Assembly (NCBI RefSeq): GCF_014207445.1
Contig: NZ_JACHEM010000003.1
Location: forward strand, 124,001-188,000
Direction of reading: 5' to 3'
Length of the DNA stretch: 64,000 nucleotides
From: Streptomyces candidus
Lineage (GTDB): Bacteria; Actinomycetota; Actinomycetes; Streptomycetales; Streptomycetaceae
Shown: positions 9,913-18,129 of the stretch, in pieces
Layout of the letters: each line of letters opens with the position of its first letter
Numbering within the stretch: the first letter of the stretch is position 1
Notes under the pieces: generated by a model
What the model was told of the DNA's origin: nothing
What the model saw: the letters and a program-made list of their open reading frames with translations, nothing else
Databases searched by the model: none
Translations under genes and position numbers: made by a program

Positions 9913-11487
9913 ATGATCGATATCAGCGAATCCGTGATGCAGTTCCTCCTGGCGTTGATCGTCGCCGGCCCGCTCGTCGGCGCGGCCGCCGCCCTCCTCC
10001 CGGCACCCCCGGGGCTCAAGGGCAAGAGCCCCGACCAGGCCGTCCTGCGGCACGGGATCGTCGTCACCGGCGCCGTCCTCCTCGCCGCGATCGTCCTCGT
10101 GCTCGGCTTCGACCACAGCCGCCCCGCGAGGATGCAGGCGACGACCAACCTCCACTGGATTCCGGCGCTCGACATCCGGATCCACCTCGGCGTCGACGGC
10201 ATCTCGCTCCCCCTCCTCGTGCTGACCGCGCTACTGACCTTCCTCTGCGCGCTCTACAGCTACTTCAAGATGCCCGCGGGCCCGTCCCCGAAGGCATTCG
10301 TCGCGCTCCTGCTCGTCCTGGAGTCCGGCACCCTCGCCACCTTCGCCGTCCTCGACCTGATCCTGTTCTTCCTGGCCTTCGAGATGGTCCTCATCCCGAT
10401 GTACTTCCTCATCGCACGCTGGGGAGGCGCCCAACGCACGCGGGCGGCCTGGAAGTTCATCCTCTACACCCTGCTCGGCTCCGTCGTGATGCTGCTCGGC
10501 CTCCTCCTCATCGGCCTGAAGTCCGGCACATTCGACATGGTGGCACTCGCCACTGACAACGGCCGCGGCCTGACAACGTCCGTGCAGGTCACAGCAGTTC
10601 TCGCGATCGCCGCCGGCCTCGCGGTCAAGACCCCGATGTGGCCCCTGCACAGCTGGCTCCCGGACGCCCACACGGCCGCCCCGACCGTCGGTTCGGTCCT
10701 CCTCGCCGGAGTGCTGCTGAAGATGGGCACGTACGGTTTCGTCCGCATCGCCCTGCCGATCGCCCCCGAAGGCATGCACACCTTCGCCCCCTACCTGGCC
10801 GCCTTCGCGGTCGTGGGCATCGTCTACGGATCCCTCGCCTGCCTCTCCCTGGCCCGCAAGGGGAACAACGGCGACCTGAAGCGCCTCATCGCGTACTCCT
10901 CCGTCGGCCACATGGGCTTCGTCCTCCTCGGCATCGCCTCGATGACCCCCACCGGCGTCAACGGCGCACTCTTCGCCAACATCGCCCACGGCCTGATCAC
11001 CGGCCTGCTGTTCTTCCTGGTCGGCGCGCTCAAGGACCGCTACGGCACCGCGGACCTGGACACCCTCGCCGGGGCCACCGGCGCCGCCCTCTACGGCAGC
11101 GCCCCCCGCTTCGGCGCCCTCCTGGCCTTCGGCGCCGTCGCCTCCCTCGGACTGCCCGGACTCGCCGGATTCTGGGGCGAGATGCTCACCATGTTCGGCG
11201 CGTTCGACCCCGCCGAAGGGCTCAGCCGACCCGCGTTCCTCACCTTCATGGCCGTCGCCGGCTTCGGGACGCTCCTCACCGCCGCGTACCTGCTGATCGT
11301 CGTGCGCCGCGTCTGCATGGGGCAGCGGCGGGCGAACGCCGGACCCGTCGCCGACGTCCAGGGCTACGAGTTCGCCGCCTGGACCCCGCTCGTCGCCCTC
11401 ACCGTCCTCGCCGGCCTCTGGCCCGCAGTCCTCCTCGGCCTCACCGACCCGGCCGTCCAGAAGCTCCTCGCAGGAGGCAAGTCGTGA
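9913..11487 (+). CDS. nuoM: NADH-quinone oxidoreductase-like subunit M
   Basis: Antiporter-like membrane subunit, 524 aa with about 14 helices. Conserved signatures: LAFEMVLIPMYFLIARWGG (channel glutamate), AVKTPMWPLHSWLPDAHTAA (lysine and HSWLPDAH motif), GVLLKMGTYGF, and DLKRLIAYSSVGHMGF. ATG lies 3 nt after nuoL. Length and motifs are normal for the family. Confidence 0.95.
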   Translation: MIDISESVMQFLLALIVAGPLVGAAAALLPAPPGLKGKSPDQAVLRHGIVVTGAVLLAAIVLVLGFDHSRPARMQATTNLHWIPALDIRIHLGVDGISLPLLVLTALLTFLCALYSYFKMPAGPSPKAFVALLLVLESGTLATFAVLDLILFFLAFEMVLIPMYFLIARWGGAQRTRAAWKFILYTLLGSVVMLLGLLLIGLKSGTFDMVALATDNGRGLTTSVQVTAVLAIAAGLAVKTPMWPLHSWLPDAHTAAPTVGSVLLAGVLLKMGTYGFVRIALPIAPEGMHTFAPYLAAFAVVGIVYGSLACLSLARKGNNGDLKRLIAYSSVGHMGFVLLGIASMTPTGVNGALFANIAHGLITGLLFFLVGALKDRYGTADLDTLAGATGAALYGSAPRFGALLAFGAVASLGLPGLAGFWGEMLTMFGAFDPAEGLSRPAFLTFMAVAGFGTLLTAAYLLIVVRRVCMGQRRANAGPVADVQGYEFAAWTPLVALTVLAGLWPAVLLGLTDPAVQKLLAGGKS

Positions 11488-13106
11488 CCGTGGCCGCAGA
11501 AGCCGTCACCGTGGCCGTCACCGGTGCCACCGGCCCCGCCCGGACGGCCGCCGAGTCCGTCGTCCAGAGCATCGACTGGCTCGCCATCCTCCCGCCCGTC
11601 GTCGTGGCGGCCGTCGCCCTCCTGGTCCTGGTCGCCGACCTCTTCGTACGGGAGAGCCGCAAGCACCTGCTGGGCCTCGCCTCGGTCGCGGGCCTCGTCG
11701 TCGCACTGCTCGCCCTGATCCCCCTCCGCAAGGGCGACCGCACCACCTTCTGCCTGGTCGACGACGCCACGGCGTGCAGCTACACCGCCGACCACTTCGC
11801 CCTGGCCGTCCAGGCCCTCGTCCTCGGCGGCGCCCTGCTCACCGCACTTCTGTCGATCACCGCCGCCAAGGACGACACACGGATCCCCGCGGGCGAGTAC
11901 TGGTTCCTGCTGCTGTCCTCCGCGGCCGGAGCGGCCCTGCTGCCCGCCTCCCGCGACCTCGCCACCCTCGTCGTCGCCCTCGAAGTCGCCTCCCTGCCCG
12001 CCTTCGCCCTCGTCGGGCTGCGCCGTGGCGACAAGCGGTCCTCCGAAGCGGCCCTGAAGTTCTTCCTCTCCTCGGTCACCGCGACCGCCGTCATGCTTCT
12101 CGGCGTCAGCTTCGTGTACGCGACGACCGGCACGATGCACCTCACCGAGATCGCCACCCGCCTCGACGACGTCCCCGCCCAGCTCGACACCCTCGCCCAG
12201 GCGGGCGTCGCGCTGACCCTCGTCGGCTTCGCCTTCAAGACCGCCGCGGCGCCCTTCCACTTCTGGGTCCCCGACACCTACGTCGGCGCACCCCTCCCGG
12301 TCGCCGCCTACCTGTCCGTCGTCGGCAAGGCGGTCGGCTTCTCGGGGCTCATCCTCGTCACCGTCGTCGCCTTCCCGTCGTACGCCGACGTCTGGGGCCC
12401 GGCGCTCGCCGTCCTCGCGGCTCTCACCATGACCGTCGGCAACGTCGCCGCCCTGCGCCAGTCCGCCACCCGCGCGCGTGGCGCGATCCGGCTCCTCGCC
12501 TGGTCGTCCGTCGGACAGGCCGGCTATCTCCTGGTCCCGATCGCGGCGGCCGCCTACACCAGCGACACCCAGATCGGCTCCACCGTCGCGTACGCCCTGA
12601 TGTACGCCGTCGTGAACCTCGGCGCGTTCGCCGTGGCCGCCGTCGTCGCCCGTACGAGGCCCCTGCACCGGCTCGCCGACTACCGGGGCCTGTACGCCAC
12701 CAACCCCCTGGCCGCGCTCGCCCTGGGCTTCTTCCTGCTGTGCCTGGCCGGCCTGCCCCCGGGCATCATCGGCCTCTTCGCGAAGGTCGCCGTCTTCTCG
12801 GCCGCGGTCGACGCGGGCCTCGGCTGGCTGGCCGTCGTCATGGCCGTGAACGTCGTGATCGCGCTGTTCTACTACCTCCAGTGGACGGCACTGCTCTTCC
12901 GCACCCCCGACGGCGCACCGGCCTCCCAGGAGTCCGCAGCGGGCACCCCGGCGCCCGCAGAGGGCGGAGGAGCGCCCCGTCGGCCCGCGCTCCCCGTCCC
13001 CGTTCCCCTCGCGCTGGCGATCGTCCTGACCTTCGCCGCCGGCATCGTCCTCTCCGGCGTCCCGCAGCTCATCCTCCGCTTCGCCACCGGCAACCTCTTC
13101 CAGTAG
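11484..13106 (+). CDS. nuoN: NADH-quinone oxidoreductase-like subunit N
   Basis: Third antiporter-like subunit, 540 aa. Motifs: VALEVASLPAFALVGLRRGD (channel glutamate), FAFKTAAAPFHFWVPDTYVG, AYLSVVGKAVGF and GLFAKVAVF lysines. The GTG at 11484 overlaps the nuoM stop by 4 nt and is preceded by GCAGGAGG. Last gene of the nuo operon; 157 bp separate it from htpX. Confidence 0.95.
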   Translation: MTVAAEAVTVAVTGATGPARTAAESVVQSIDWLAILPPVVVAAVALLVLVADLFVRESRKHLLGLASVAGLVVALLALIPLRKGDRTTFCLVDDATACSYTADHFALAVQALVLGGALLTALLSITAAKDDTRIPAGEYWFLLLSSAAGAALLPASRDLATLVVALEVASLPAFALVGLRRGDKRSSEAALKFFLSSVTATAVMLLGVSFVYATTGTMHLTEIATRLDDVPAQLDTLAQAGVALTLVGFAFKTAAAPFHFWVPDTYVGAPLPVAAYLSVVGKAVGFSGLILVTVVAFPSYADVWGPALAVLAALTMTVGNVAALRQSATRARGAIRLLAWSSVGQAGYLLVPIAAAAYTSDTQIGSTVAYALMYAVVNLGAFAVAAVVARTRPLHRLADYRGLYATNPLAALALGFFLLCLAGLPPGIIGLFAKVAVFSAAVDAGLGWLAVVMAVNVVIALFYYLQWTALLFRTPDGAPASQESAAGTPAPAEGGGAPRRPALPVPVPLALAIVLTFAAGIVLSGVPQLILRFATGNLFQ

Positions 13107-13263
13107 CCGCGCCCCACCCACCCGAACGGCTCAGCCCCCCTCCTTGATGCACAAGGGAACTAGCGACCTCCGCCTGGCGTTGACCAGGTAAGGAAGGTCC
13201 ACTGACCAGTGGAAGAACCACCGACTCAGGTGTTCCCCTGCCGCACCATCTGGAGGGCGTACC

Positions 13264-14127
13264 GTGCACCGCCGGCACAACGGGTTGAAGACAGCCGCAC
13301 TCCTCGGGGGACTGTCCGCGCTCATCCTCGTCATCGGCAGCTTCTTCGGCCGTACGGGACTGCTCGTCGCGCTCTGCGTGGCACTCGGCACCAACGCGTA
13401 CGCGTACTGGAACAGCGACAAGCTGGCCCTGCGCGCCATGCGCGCCCGCCCCGTCAGCGAGTTCGAGGCGCCCCAGCTCTACCGCATGGTCCGCGAGCTC
13501 TCCACCGCCGCCCGCCAGCCGATGCCCCGCCTCTACATCTCGCCCACCCAGGCCCCCAACGCCTTCGCCACCGGCCGCAACCCGCGCAACGCCGCGGTCT
13601 GCTGCACCGAGGGCATCCTCCAGATCCTCGACGAACGCGAACTGCGCGGCGTCATCGGTCACGAACTCAGTCACGTCTACAACCGGGACATCCTGATCTC
13701 CTCGGTCGCCGGAGCCCTCGCCTCCGTCGTGATGTTCCTGGTCAACTTCGCGTGGCTGATCCCCGTCGGCAGGTCCAACGACAACGAGGGCCCCGGCATC
13801 TTCGGCATGCTGCTGATCATGATCCTGGGCCCCATGGCCGCCTCGATCATCCAGCTCGCCGTCAGCCGCTCCCGCGAATACGAGGCCGACGCCTCCGGCG
13901 CCCAGCTCACCGGCGATCCCCTCGCCCTGGCCAGCGCATTGCGCAAGCTCGACGCGGGTACGAAACAACTGCCGCTGCCCCCCGAACCGCGGATCGAGAC
14001 CGCGAGCCACATGATGATCGCGAACCCGTTCCGTCCCGGCGGGGGCACGGCGAAGCTGTTCTCGACCCACCCGCCCATGGCGGAACGCATCGCCCGACTC
14101 GAACGGATGGCAGGCCCCCGCCCGTGA
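13264..14127 (+). CDS. htpX: HtpX-type membrane zinc metalloprotease
   Basis: M48-family integral membrane protease for quality control of damaged membrane proteins. Two N-terminal hydrophobic helices (about 10-50), zinc motif HELSH (H133, E134, H137), two further helices, and the third ligand in SREYEAD (E205). 287 aa, a normal length. GTG start with GGAGGG (13252-13257) 6 nt upstream. A 16-bp palindrome (13198-13213) lies about 50 bp upstream. The stop overlaps the next gene. Its place just after a membrane complex operon is suggestive, but no functional link is shown. Confidence 0.93.
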   Translation: MHRRHNGLKTAALLGGLSALILVIGSFFGRTGLLVALCVALGTNAYAYWNSDKLALRAMRARPVSEFEAPQLYRMVRELSTAARQPMPRLYISPTQAPNAFATGRNPRNAAVCCTEGILQILDERELRGVIGHELSHVYNRDILISSVAGALASVVMFLVNFAWLIPVGRSNDNEGPGIFGMLLIMILGPMAASIIQLAVSRSREYEADASGAQLTGDPLALASALRKLDAGTKQLPLPPEPRIETASHMMIANPFRPGGGTAKLFSTHPPMAERIARLERMAGPRP

Positions 14128-14516
14128 AGACACTCCTCAACCTCATCTGGCTGGTCCTGAGCGGCTTCTGGCTCTTCCTGGGCTACCTGGTCGCCGGACT
14201 CCTGCTGTGCGTCACGGTCATCGGCATCCCGTTCGGCCTGGCCGCCTTCCGCATCGGCCTGTACGCCCTGTGGCCCTTCGGGCAGACCGTCGTGGACCGC
14301 CGGGACGCGGGCGCCCCGTCCTGCGTCGGCAACGTCCTGTGGCTGGTCCTCGCGGGCTGGTGGCTGGCGCTCGGTCACATCGTCACCGGCATCGCCCTGT
14401 GCGTCACGGTCATCGGCATTCCGTTCGGCGTCGCCAACTTCAAACTCATCCCGGTGTCCCTGCTGCCGCTGGGCAAGGAGATCGTCCCCACCGACCAGCC
14501 CTTCGGCGCCCGCTGA
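14124..14516 (+). CDS. YccF-domain membrane protein
   Basis: 130-aa membrane protein of the YccF family (function unknown). The sequence is an internal duplication: each half has a hydrophobic helix followed by [10 protein letters not shown] ([19 protein letters not shown] and [19 protein letters not shown]). The first GTG overlaps the htpX stop by 4 nt, so it is probably co-translated with htpX. Confidence 0.88.
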   Translation: MKTLLNLIWLVLSGFWLFLGYLVAGLLLCVTVIGIPFGLAAFRIGLYALWPFGQTVVDRRDAGAPSCVGNVLWLVLAGWWLALGHIVTGIALCVTVIGIPFGVANFKLIPVSLLPLGKEIVPTDQPFGAR

Positions 14517-14609
14517 CCTGCGCAACCCCCGCGCCGTCGGCTGCGTCCTCCTCTACGAGAGAACACACGTGTCACGCGCGCGCACCGCACGAACCCACGG
14601 GGGACCCAC

Positions 14610-14882
14610 ATGAGCATCGTCGGCTGGATCGTCCTCGGCCTGATTGCCGGAGTCATCGCCAAGGTCCTGCTGCCCGGCCGCGACCCGGGCGGGCTGGTCG
14701 GCACCACACTGATCGGCATCGCGGGCGCCTTCCTCGGCGGCTGGATCTCCACCCGCTTCCTCGACCGGGAGATCGCCAACCAGTTCTACGACGGTCCGAC
14801 CTGGATCGCGGCCGTCGGCGGCTCGCTCGTCCTGCTCATCGCCTACCGGCTACTCTTCGGCCACTCCCGCTCGCACCGGTGA
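14610..14882 (+). CDS. GlsB/YeaQ/YmgE family small membrane protein
   Basis: 90 aa with three predicted helices and the family's glycine-rich start (GWIVLGLIAGVIAKVLLPGRDPGG, then GTTLIGIAGAFLGGW). Stress-associated in several bacteria; biochemical role unknown. ATG with GGGGGA upstream. Convergent with the AlkB-like gene (15-bp gap). Confidence 0.87.
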   Translation: MSIVGWIVLGLIAGVIAKVLLPGRDPGGLVGTTLIGIAGAFLGGWISTRFLDREIANQFYDGPTWIAAVGGSLVLLIAYRLLFGHSRSHR

Positions 14883-14897
14883 CGGCGCCGACGCCGG

Positions 14898-15557
14898 TCA
14901 GCCGAGTCCCGTCACCCGCAACGTGATGTTCAGCCGGCCACCGGCCAGCCCGGTCGCCGGATCACCCGTCCCGGGCCGCACCTTCGGCACCCCGTGGTAC
15001 GCGAAGCGCGAAGGCCCCCCGAACACGAAGAGATCCCCGGACCCCAGCTCCACGTCCCGGTAGGGGCGACCGCGGTTCTCCGTATTGCCGAAACGGAAGA
15101 CGCAGCTGTCGCCGATGCTCAGCGACACCACCGGCGCACCGGACCGCTCCTCCCGGTCCTGGTGCATGCCCATCCGGGCGTCGCCGCCATAGAAGTTGAT
15201 CAGCCCGGCGTCCGGGGCGTATCCGTCCGCCGCGTGCTCGTCCAGGTAGGCGTCGACCAGCGCGCGCCGGCCCAGGTCGGCCAGCCAGTCCGGGAAAGCG
15301 GCAACCCGCGCGCCGTTGACGTCGTCCGCCGTGCGCGAGTAGCGGTACGGCTGCCAGTGCCACCCCACGCCCACCGAGCGCACCGACATGACCCCGCCGC
15401 CCGGCAGCTTCGTCCGCCGGATCGGCACCGGCCCACGAGCCCACTCGCGGCACACCACGACCAGCTCCCGCTGCTGCTCCGCCGACAGCCACCCGGGCAC
15501 GTGCACGGCCCCGGGCGCCACCTCCTCCCGCGGCAACGAGAACAGCCCGCTCACCAC
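14898..15557 (-). CDS. alkB: AlkB-like 2-oxoglutarate/Fe(II) dioxygenase
   Basis: Oxidative demethylase fold for alkylated nucleic acid bases. Iron ligands H132 and D134 (GMHQD) and distal H188 (AYHGVPK), and the AlkB-specific RxNxTxR-type motif at 208-214 (RLNITLR) that binds 2-oxoglutarate and the substrate base. 219 aa, like bacterial AlkB. Its neighbour, 89 bp upstream on the same strand, is an O6-methylguanine methyltransferase, supporting a DNA alkylation-repair role; RNA substrates cannot be excluded. Confidence 0.9.
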   Translation of the reverse strand: MVSGLFSLPREEVAPGAVHVPGWLSAEQQRELVVVCREWARGPVPIRRTKLPGGGVMSVRSVGVGWHWQPYRYSRTADDVNGARVAAFPDWLADLGRRALVDAYLDEHAADGYAPDAGLINFYGGDARMGMHQDREERSGAPVVSLSIGDSCVFRFGNTENRGRPYRDVELGSGDLFVFGGPSRFAYHGVPKVRPGTGDPATGLAGGRLNITLRVTGLG

Positions 15558-15646
15558 GGCCCCTCGCTCACGACGGCCTCCCGCTCACGCCAATCCCGCT
15601 CACGCCAATCGCACACCGGCGCCTCCCGCCGCCGAGCGCCTCCCGC

Positions 15647-16153
15647 TCACGCCCGCGTGCCCGCCTCCAGGTCCAGCAGCCACCGCTTGCGTTCCAGCCC
15701 GCCCGCGTACCCCGCCAGCGACCCGTCCGCCCCGAGGATCCGGTGACAGGGTCGCAGCACCAGCAGCGGATTGCGCCCGATCGCGGTGCCGACCGCCCGG
15801 ACCGCCGGCCGGGATGCCCCGATCGACGCGGCGAGCTTCCCGTACGACGTCGTCTCCCCGTACGGGATCGCGTCCACCGCAGCCCACACGCGCCGCTGGA
15901 ACCCGGTCCCCGAACCCTGCGCGTACGCCACATCGAACCGGCGCAGCTCCCCGGCGAAGTACGCCTTCAGCTGCTCCGCCACCGCACCGAACACCTCCGG
16001 CGCGTGCCGCCACCCGTTCTGGAGCCCGGCCCCGCCCTTCTGTCCGGGCACCGACAGCGAGCACAGGGCGACCCCGCCCGGTGCCACCGCCGACGCCTCG
16101 CCGACCAGCAGCAGCTCGCCCAGCGGGCTGTCGAGGTGCGCGTAGACCCTCAT
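15647..16153 (-). CDS. ogt: Methylated-DNA--protein-cysteine S-methyltransferase
   Basis: Suicide repair of O6-alkylguanine/O4-alkylthymine. Acceptor C136 lies in the canonical NPLLVLRPCHRI motif, preceded by the helix-turn-helix and arginine-finger region (SYGKLAASIGASRPAVRAVG). 168 aa from ATG 16153; a longer frame exists upstream but its sequence is low complexity. Encoded just upstream of the AlkB-like gene; the intervening 89 bp contain short CCCGCTCACG direct repeats but no clear terminator, so they may be cotranscribed. Confidence 0.93.
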   Translation of the reverse strand: MRVYAHLDSPLGELLLVGEASAVAPGGVALCSLSVPGQKGGAGLQNGWRHAPEVFGAVAEQLKAYFAGELRRFDVAYAQGSGTGFQRRVWAAVDAIPYGETTSYGKLAASIGASRPAVRAVGTAIGRNPLLVLRPCHRILGADGSLAGYAGGLERKRWLLDLEAGTRA

Positions 16154-16366
16154 GTCCCCATCCTCTCCGCGCGGCGCCCACCGCGCTTCCCGACCCGATT
16201 CTGCGCCCCCGGCGAGCGGCGATCCGGCGGTATTCGGACACGGCTCTCCACCACGGCCGACCGGTCCCGGGCCGCGCACCCCGCCGCGCCCACGCGAACG
16301 GGGCGGCAGCCGGCCCGGAGCCGCCCACCGCCCCCGTCCGGAGACCGCTGTCGTGTCGGTGCCGCC

Positions 16367-16855
16367 TCAGCGGTAGTTCACGTACTGGATCGCGAAGTCG
16401 AAGTCCTTGCCCTTGAGCAGCGCCTGCACCGCCTGGAGGTCGTCCCTGCTCTTGGAGCTGACGCGCAGCTCGTCGCCCTGCACCTGCGCCTTGACGCCCT
16501 TGGGGCCCTCGTCGCGGATGATCTTGGCGACCTTCTTCGCGTTGTCCTGCGAGATGCCTTCCTCGATGGAGGCGAAGATCTTGTACTCCTTGCCGGACAG
16601 CTGCGGCTCGCCCGCGTCCAGCACCTTCAGCGAGATGCCGCGCTTGACCAGCTTGGTCTCGAAGACGTCGAGGATGGCCTTGACGCGCTCCTCGGAGTTC
16701 GCCTCCATCAGGATCTTCTCGCCGGACCAGGAGATCGAGGCGCCGACGTTCTTGAAGTCGTAGCGCTGGGAGATCTCCTTCGCGGCCTGGTTGAGGGCGT
16801 TGTCGACCTCCTGCCGCTCGACCTTCGAGACGATGTCGAAACTGGAGTCGGCCAT
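16367..16855 (-). CDS. yajQ: YajQ family nucleotide-binding protein
   Basis: 162-aa UPF0234/YajQ protein, double-ferredoxin-like fold that binds nucleotides (cyclic-di-GMP effector in some proteobacteria). Typical start [20 protein letters not shown], then [12 protein letters not shown] and [21 protein letters not shown] chose ATG 16855 because it begins at the family N-terminus. Stands alone upstream of tRNA-Tyr on the opposite strand. Its role in Streptomyces is not established. Confidence 0.93.
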   Translation of the reverse strand: MADSSFDIVSKVERQEVDNALNQAAKEISQRYDFKNVGASISWSGEKILMEANSEERVKAILDVFETKLVKRGISLKVLDAGEPQLSGKEYKIFASIEEGISQDNAKKVAKIIRDEGPKGVKAQVQGDELRVSSKSRDDLQAVQALLKGKDFDFAIQYVNYR

Positions 16856-17045
16856 GTCCTGTGGCTCCTTGGTGTGGGTGACGGGTACGGCGTAAAGCCT
16901 CGGGGGTACGGGGCAAAGCCTAGCCACCCGGCCGGACGCCGGGCGCGGATCAATCCGGTGGCGGAGCACCCTTGGTCATCGGGTATCGTTTACGTCGTCC
17001 CCAGGGAAAAGCGCCGCGAGGCGAAGATCCACGGAGACGTCCCAT

Positions 17046-17127
17046 GGCGGTGTGCCCGAGTGGCCAATGGGAACGGACTGTAAATCCGTCGGCTTAGCCT
17101 ACCCAGGTTCGAATCCTGGCGCCGCCA
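17046..17127 (+). tRNA. tRNA-Tyr(GTA)
   Basis: Acceptor GGCGGTG pairs with CGCCGCC (one G-U), discriminator A at 17127, CCA not encoded. Anticodon stem CGGA/TCCG with loop CTGTAAA gives anticodon GTA. The long variable arm fits class II tRNA-Tyr. TTCGAAT T-loop. A terminator hairpin follows directly. Confidence 0.95.
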
Positions 17128-17134
17128 CAAAAGA

Positions 17135-17172
17135 AGGCCCCTGAACTGCGGAAACGCGGATCAGGGGCCTTT
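17135..17172. terminator. Terminator after tRNA-Tyr
   Basis: AAGGCCCCTGA pairs with TCAGGGGCCTT around an inner GCGG stem and is followed by a short T-rich run (TTTGGGTTTT). Nearly symmetric, so it may also act on the minus strand. Confidence 0.75.
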
Positions 17173-17384
17173 GGGTTTTCCCTGCGGGCGACTCTCCCCC
17201 TGACCGTTCCTGGCCGCCGGTGGCCCCGGTTTCCGTCCCGGGAGTCTTGCCGGGCGGGAGCCTCGGTCCGCCGGCCGGAAGGCCAAGTCCGTCTCCCACT
17301 CGCGCGGGTCCGGCCGCAGGCGCGGGTCGGTCCTGTACGTCTTCTTCGTCACGGCGGACCGGGGCCCGTCGCGGGGCCCGGTGT

Positions 17385-18041
17385 TCAGTTCCCGGCCACG
17401 TCCTTCACCGCCACCGACACCGGCACGCTTCCGCCGATCAGCTCCAGCGTCAGGCCGGCCGTGGAGGGCGTCTCCAGCAGCTCGGCAAGTACGGCCGCCA
17501 CGTCGTCCCGGGAGACCGGCCCGCGCCCGGTGGAGACCCCCAGCGACACCAGGCCGGTGCCCGCGTCGTCCGTCAGCATCCCCGGCCGCAGGATCGTCCA
17601 GTCCAGACCGTCCCGGCCCCGGACGTCTGCGTCCGCCGCCCCCTTGGCCCGCAGGTACACGTCGAAGACGTCGTCGCCCGGGTGCTGGGGGTCGGCGCCC
17701 ATCGAGGACACCACCACATAGCGGCGCACCCCCGCCCGCTGTGCCGCGTCCGCGAACAGGACCGCCGCGTCCCGGTCCACCGTGTCCTTCCGTGCGACCC
17801 CGCTGCCCGGCCCCGCCCCGGCCGCGAAGACCGCCGCCGAGGCGCCCCGGAGAACCGCCGCGACCTCCTCCACGGAGGCCGACTCCAGGTCGAGGACGAC
17901 CGGTTCGGCGCCCGCCGACCGCAGGTCCTCGCTCTGCTTCGGGTCACGGACGATGCCCGCGACCTCGCCTCCGCGCGCGGCGAGCAGACGCTCCAGCCGC
18001 AACGCGATCCGACCATGTCCACCCGCGATGACAGTGCGCAT
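17385..18041 (-). CDS. NAD(P)-binding (atypical SDR) oxidoreductase
   Basis: 218-aa Rossmann protein of the NAD(P)H-binding atypical-SDR group. Dinucleotide motif IAGGHGRIALRL at the N-terminus, a VVVSSMGAD strand-5 motif and DWTILRPGMLTDD, as in NmrA/YwnB-like proteins. The substrate is unknown. Lies 88 bp downstream of the amidohydrolase-like gene on the same strand. A second protein of this group is encoded at 25272-25904 but the two are not close. Confidence 0.85.
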   Translation of the reverse strand: MRTVIAGGHGRIALRLERLLAARGGEVAGIVRDPKQSEDLRSAGAEPVVLDLESASVEEVAAVLRGASAAVFAAGAGPGSGVARKDTVDRDAAVLFADAAQRAGVRRYVVVSSMGADPQHPGDDVFDVYLRAKGAADADVRGRDGLDWTILRPGMLTDDAGTGLVSLGVSTGRGPVSRDDVAAVLAELLETPSTAGLTLELIGGSVPVSVAVKDVAGN

Positions 18042-18129
18042 GCTCCCGACCGTACGCCCACCCGGCCGCCGCCGCTCAGAGTGCCGCCCGTACCACCCTC
18101 CGAGCGGCTGTACGGGCGCCCGGCGGCCC

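Noticed and set aside
17161..17352. A 63-codon minus-strand frame after tRNA-Tyr
   Set aside because: It ends inside the terminator hairpin, has no ribosome-binding site and has Arg/Pro-rich composition.
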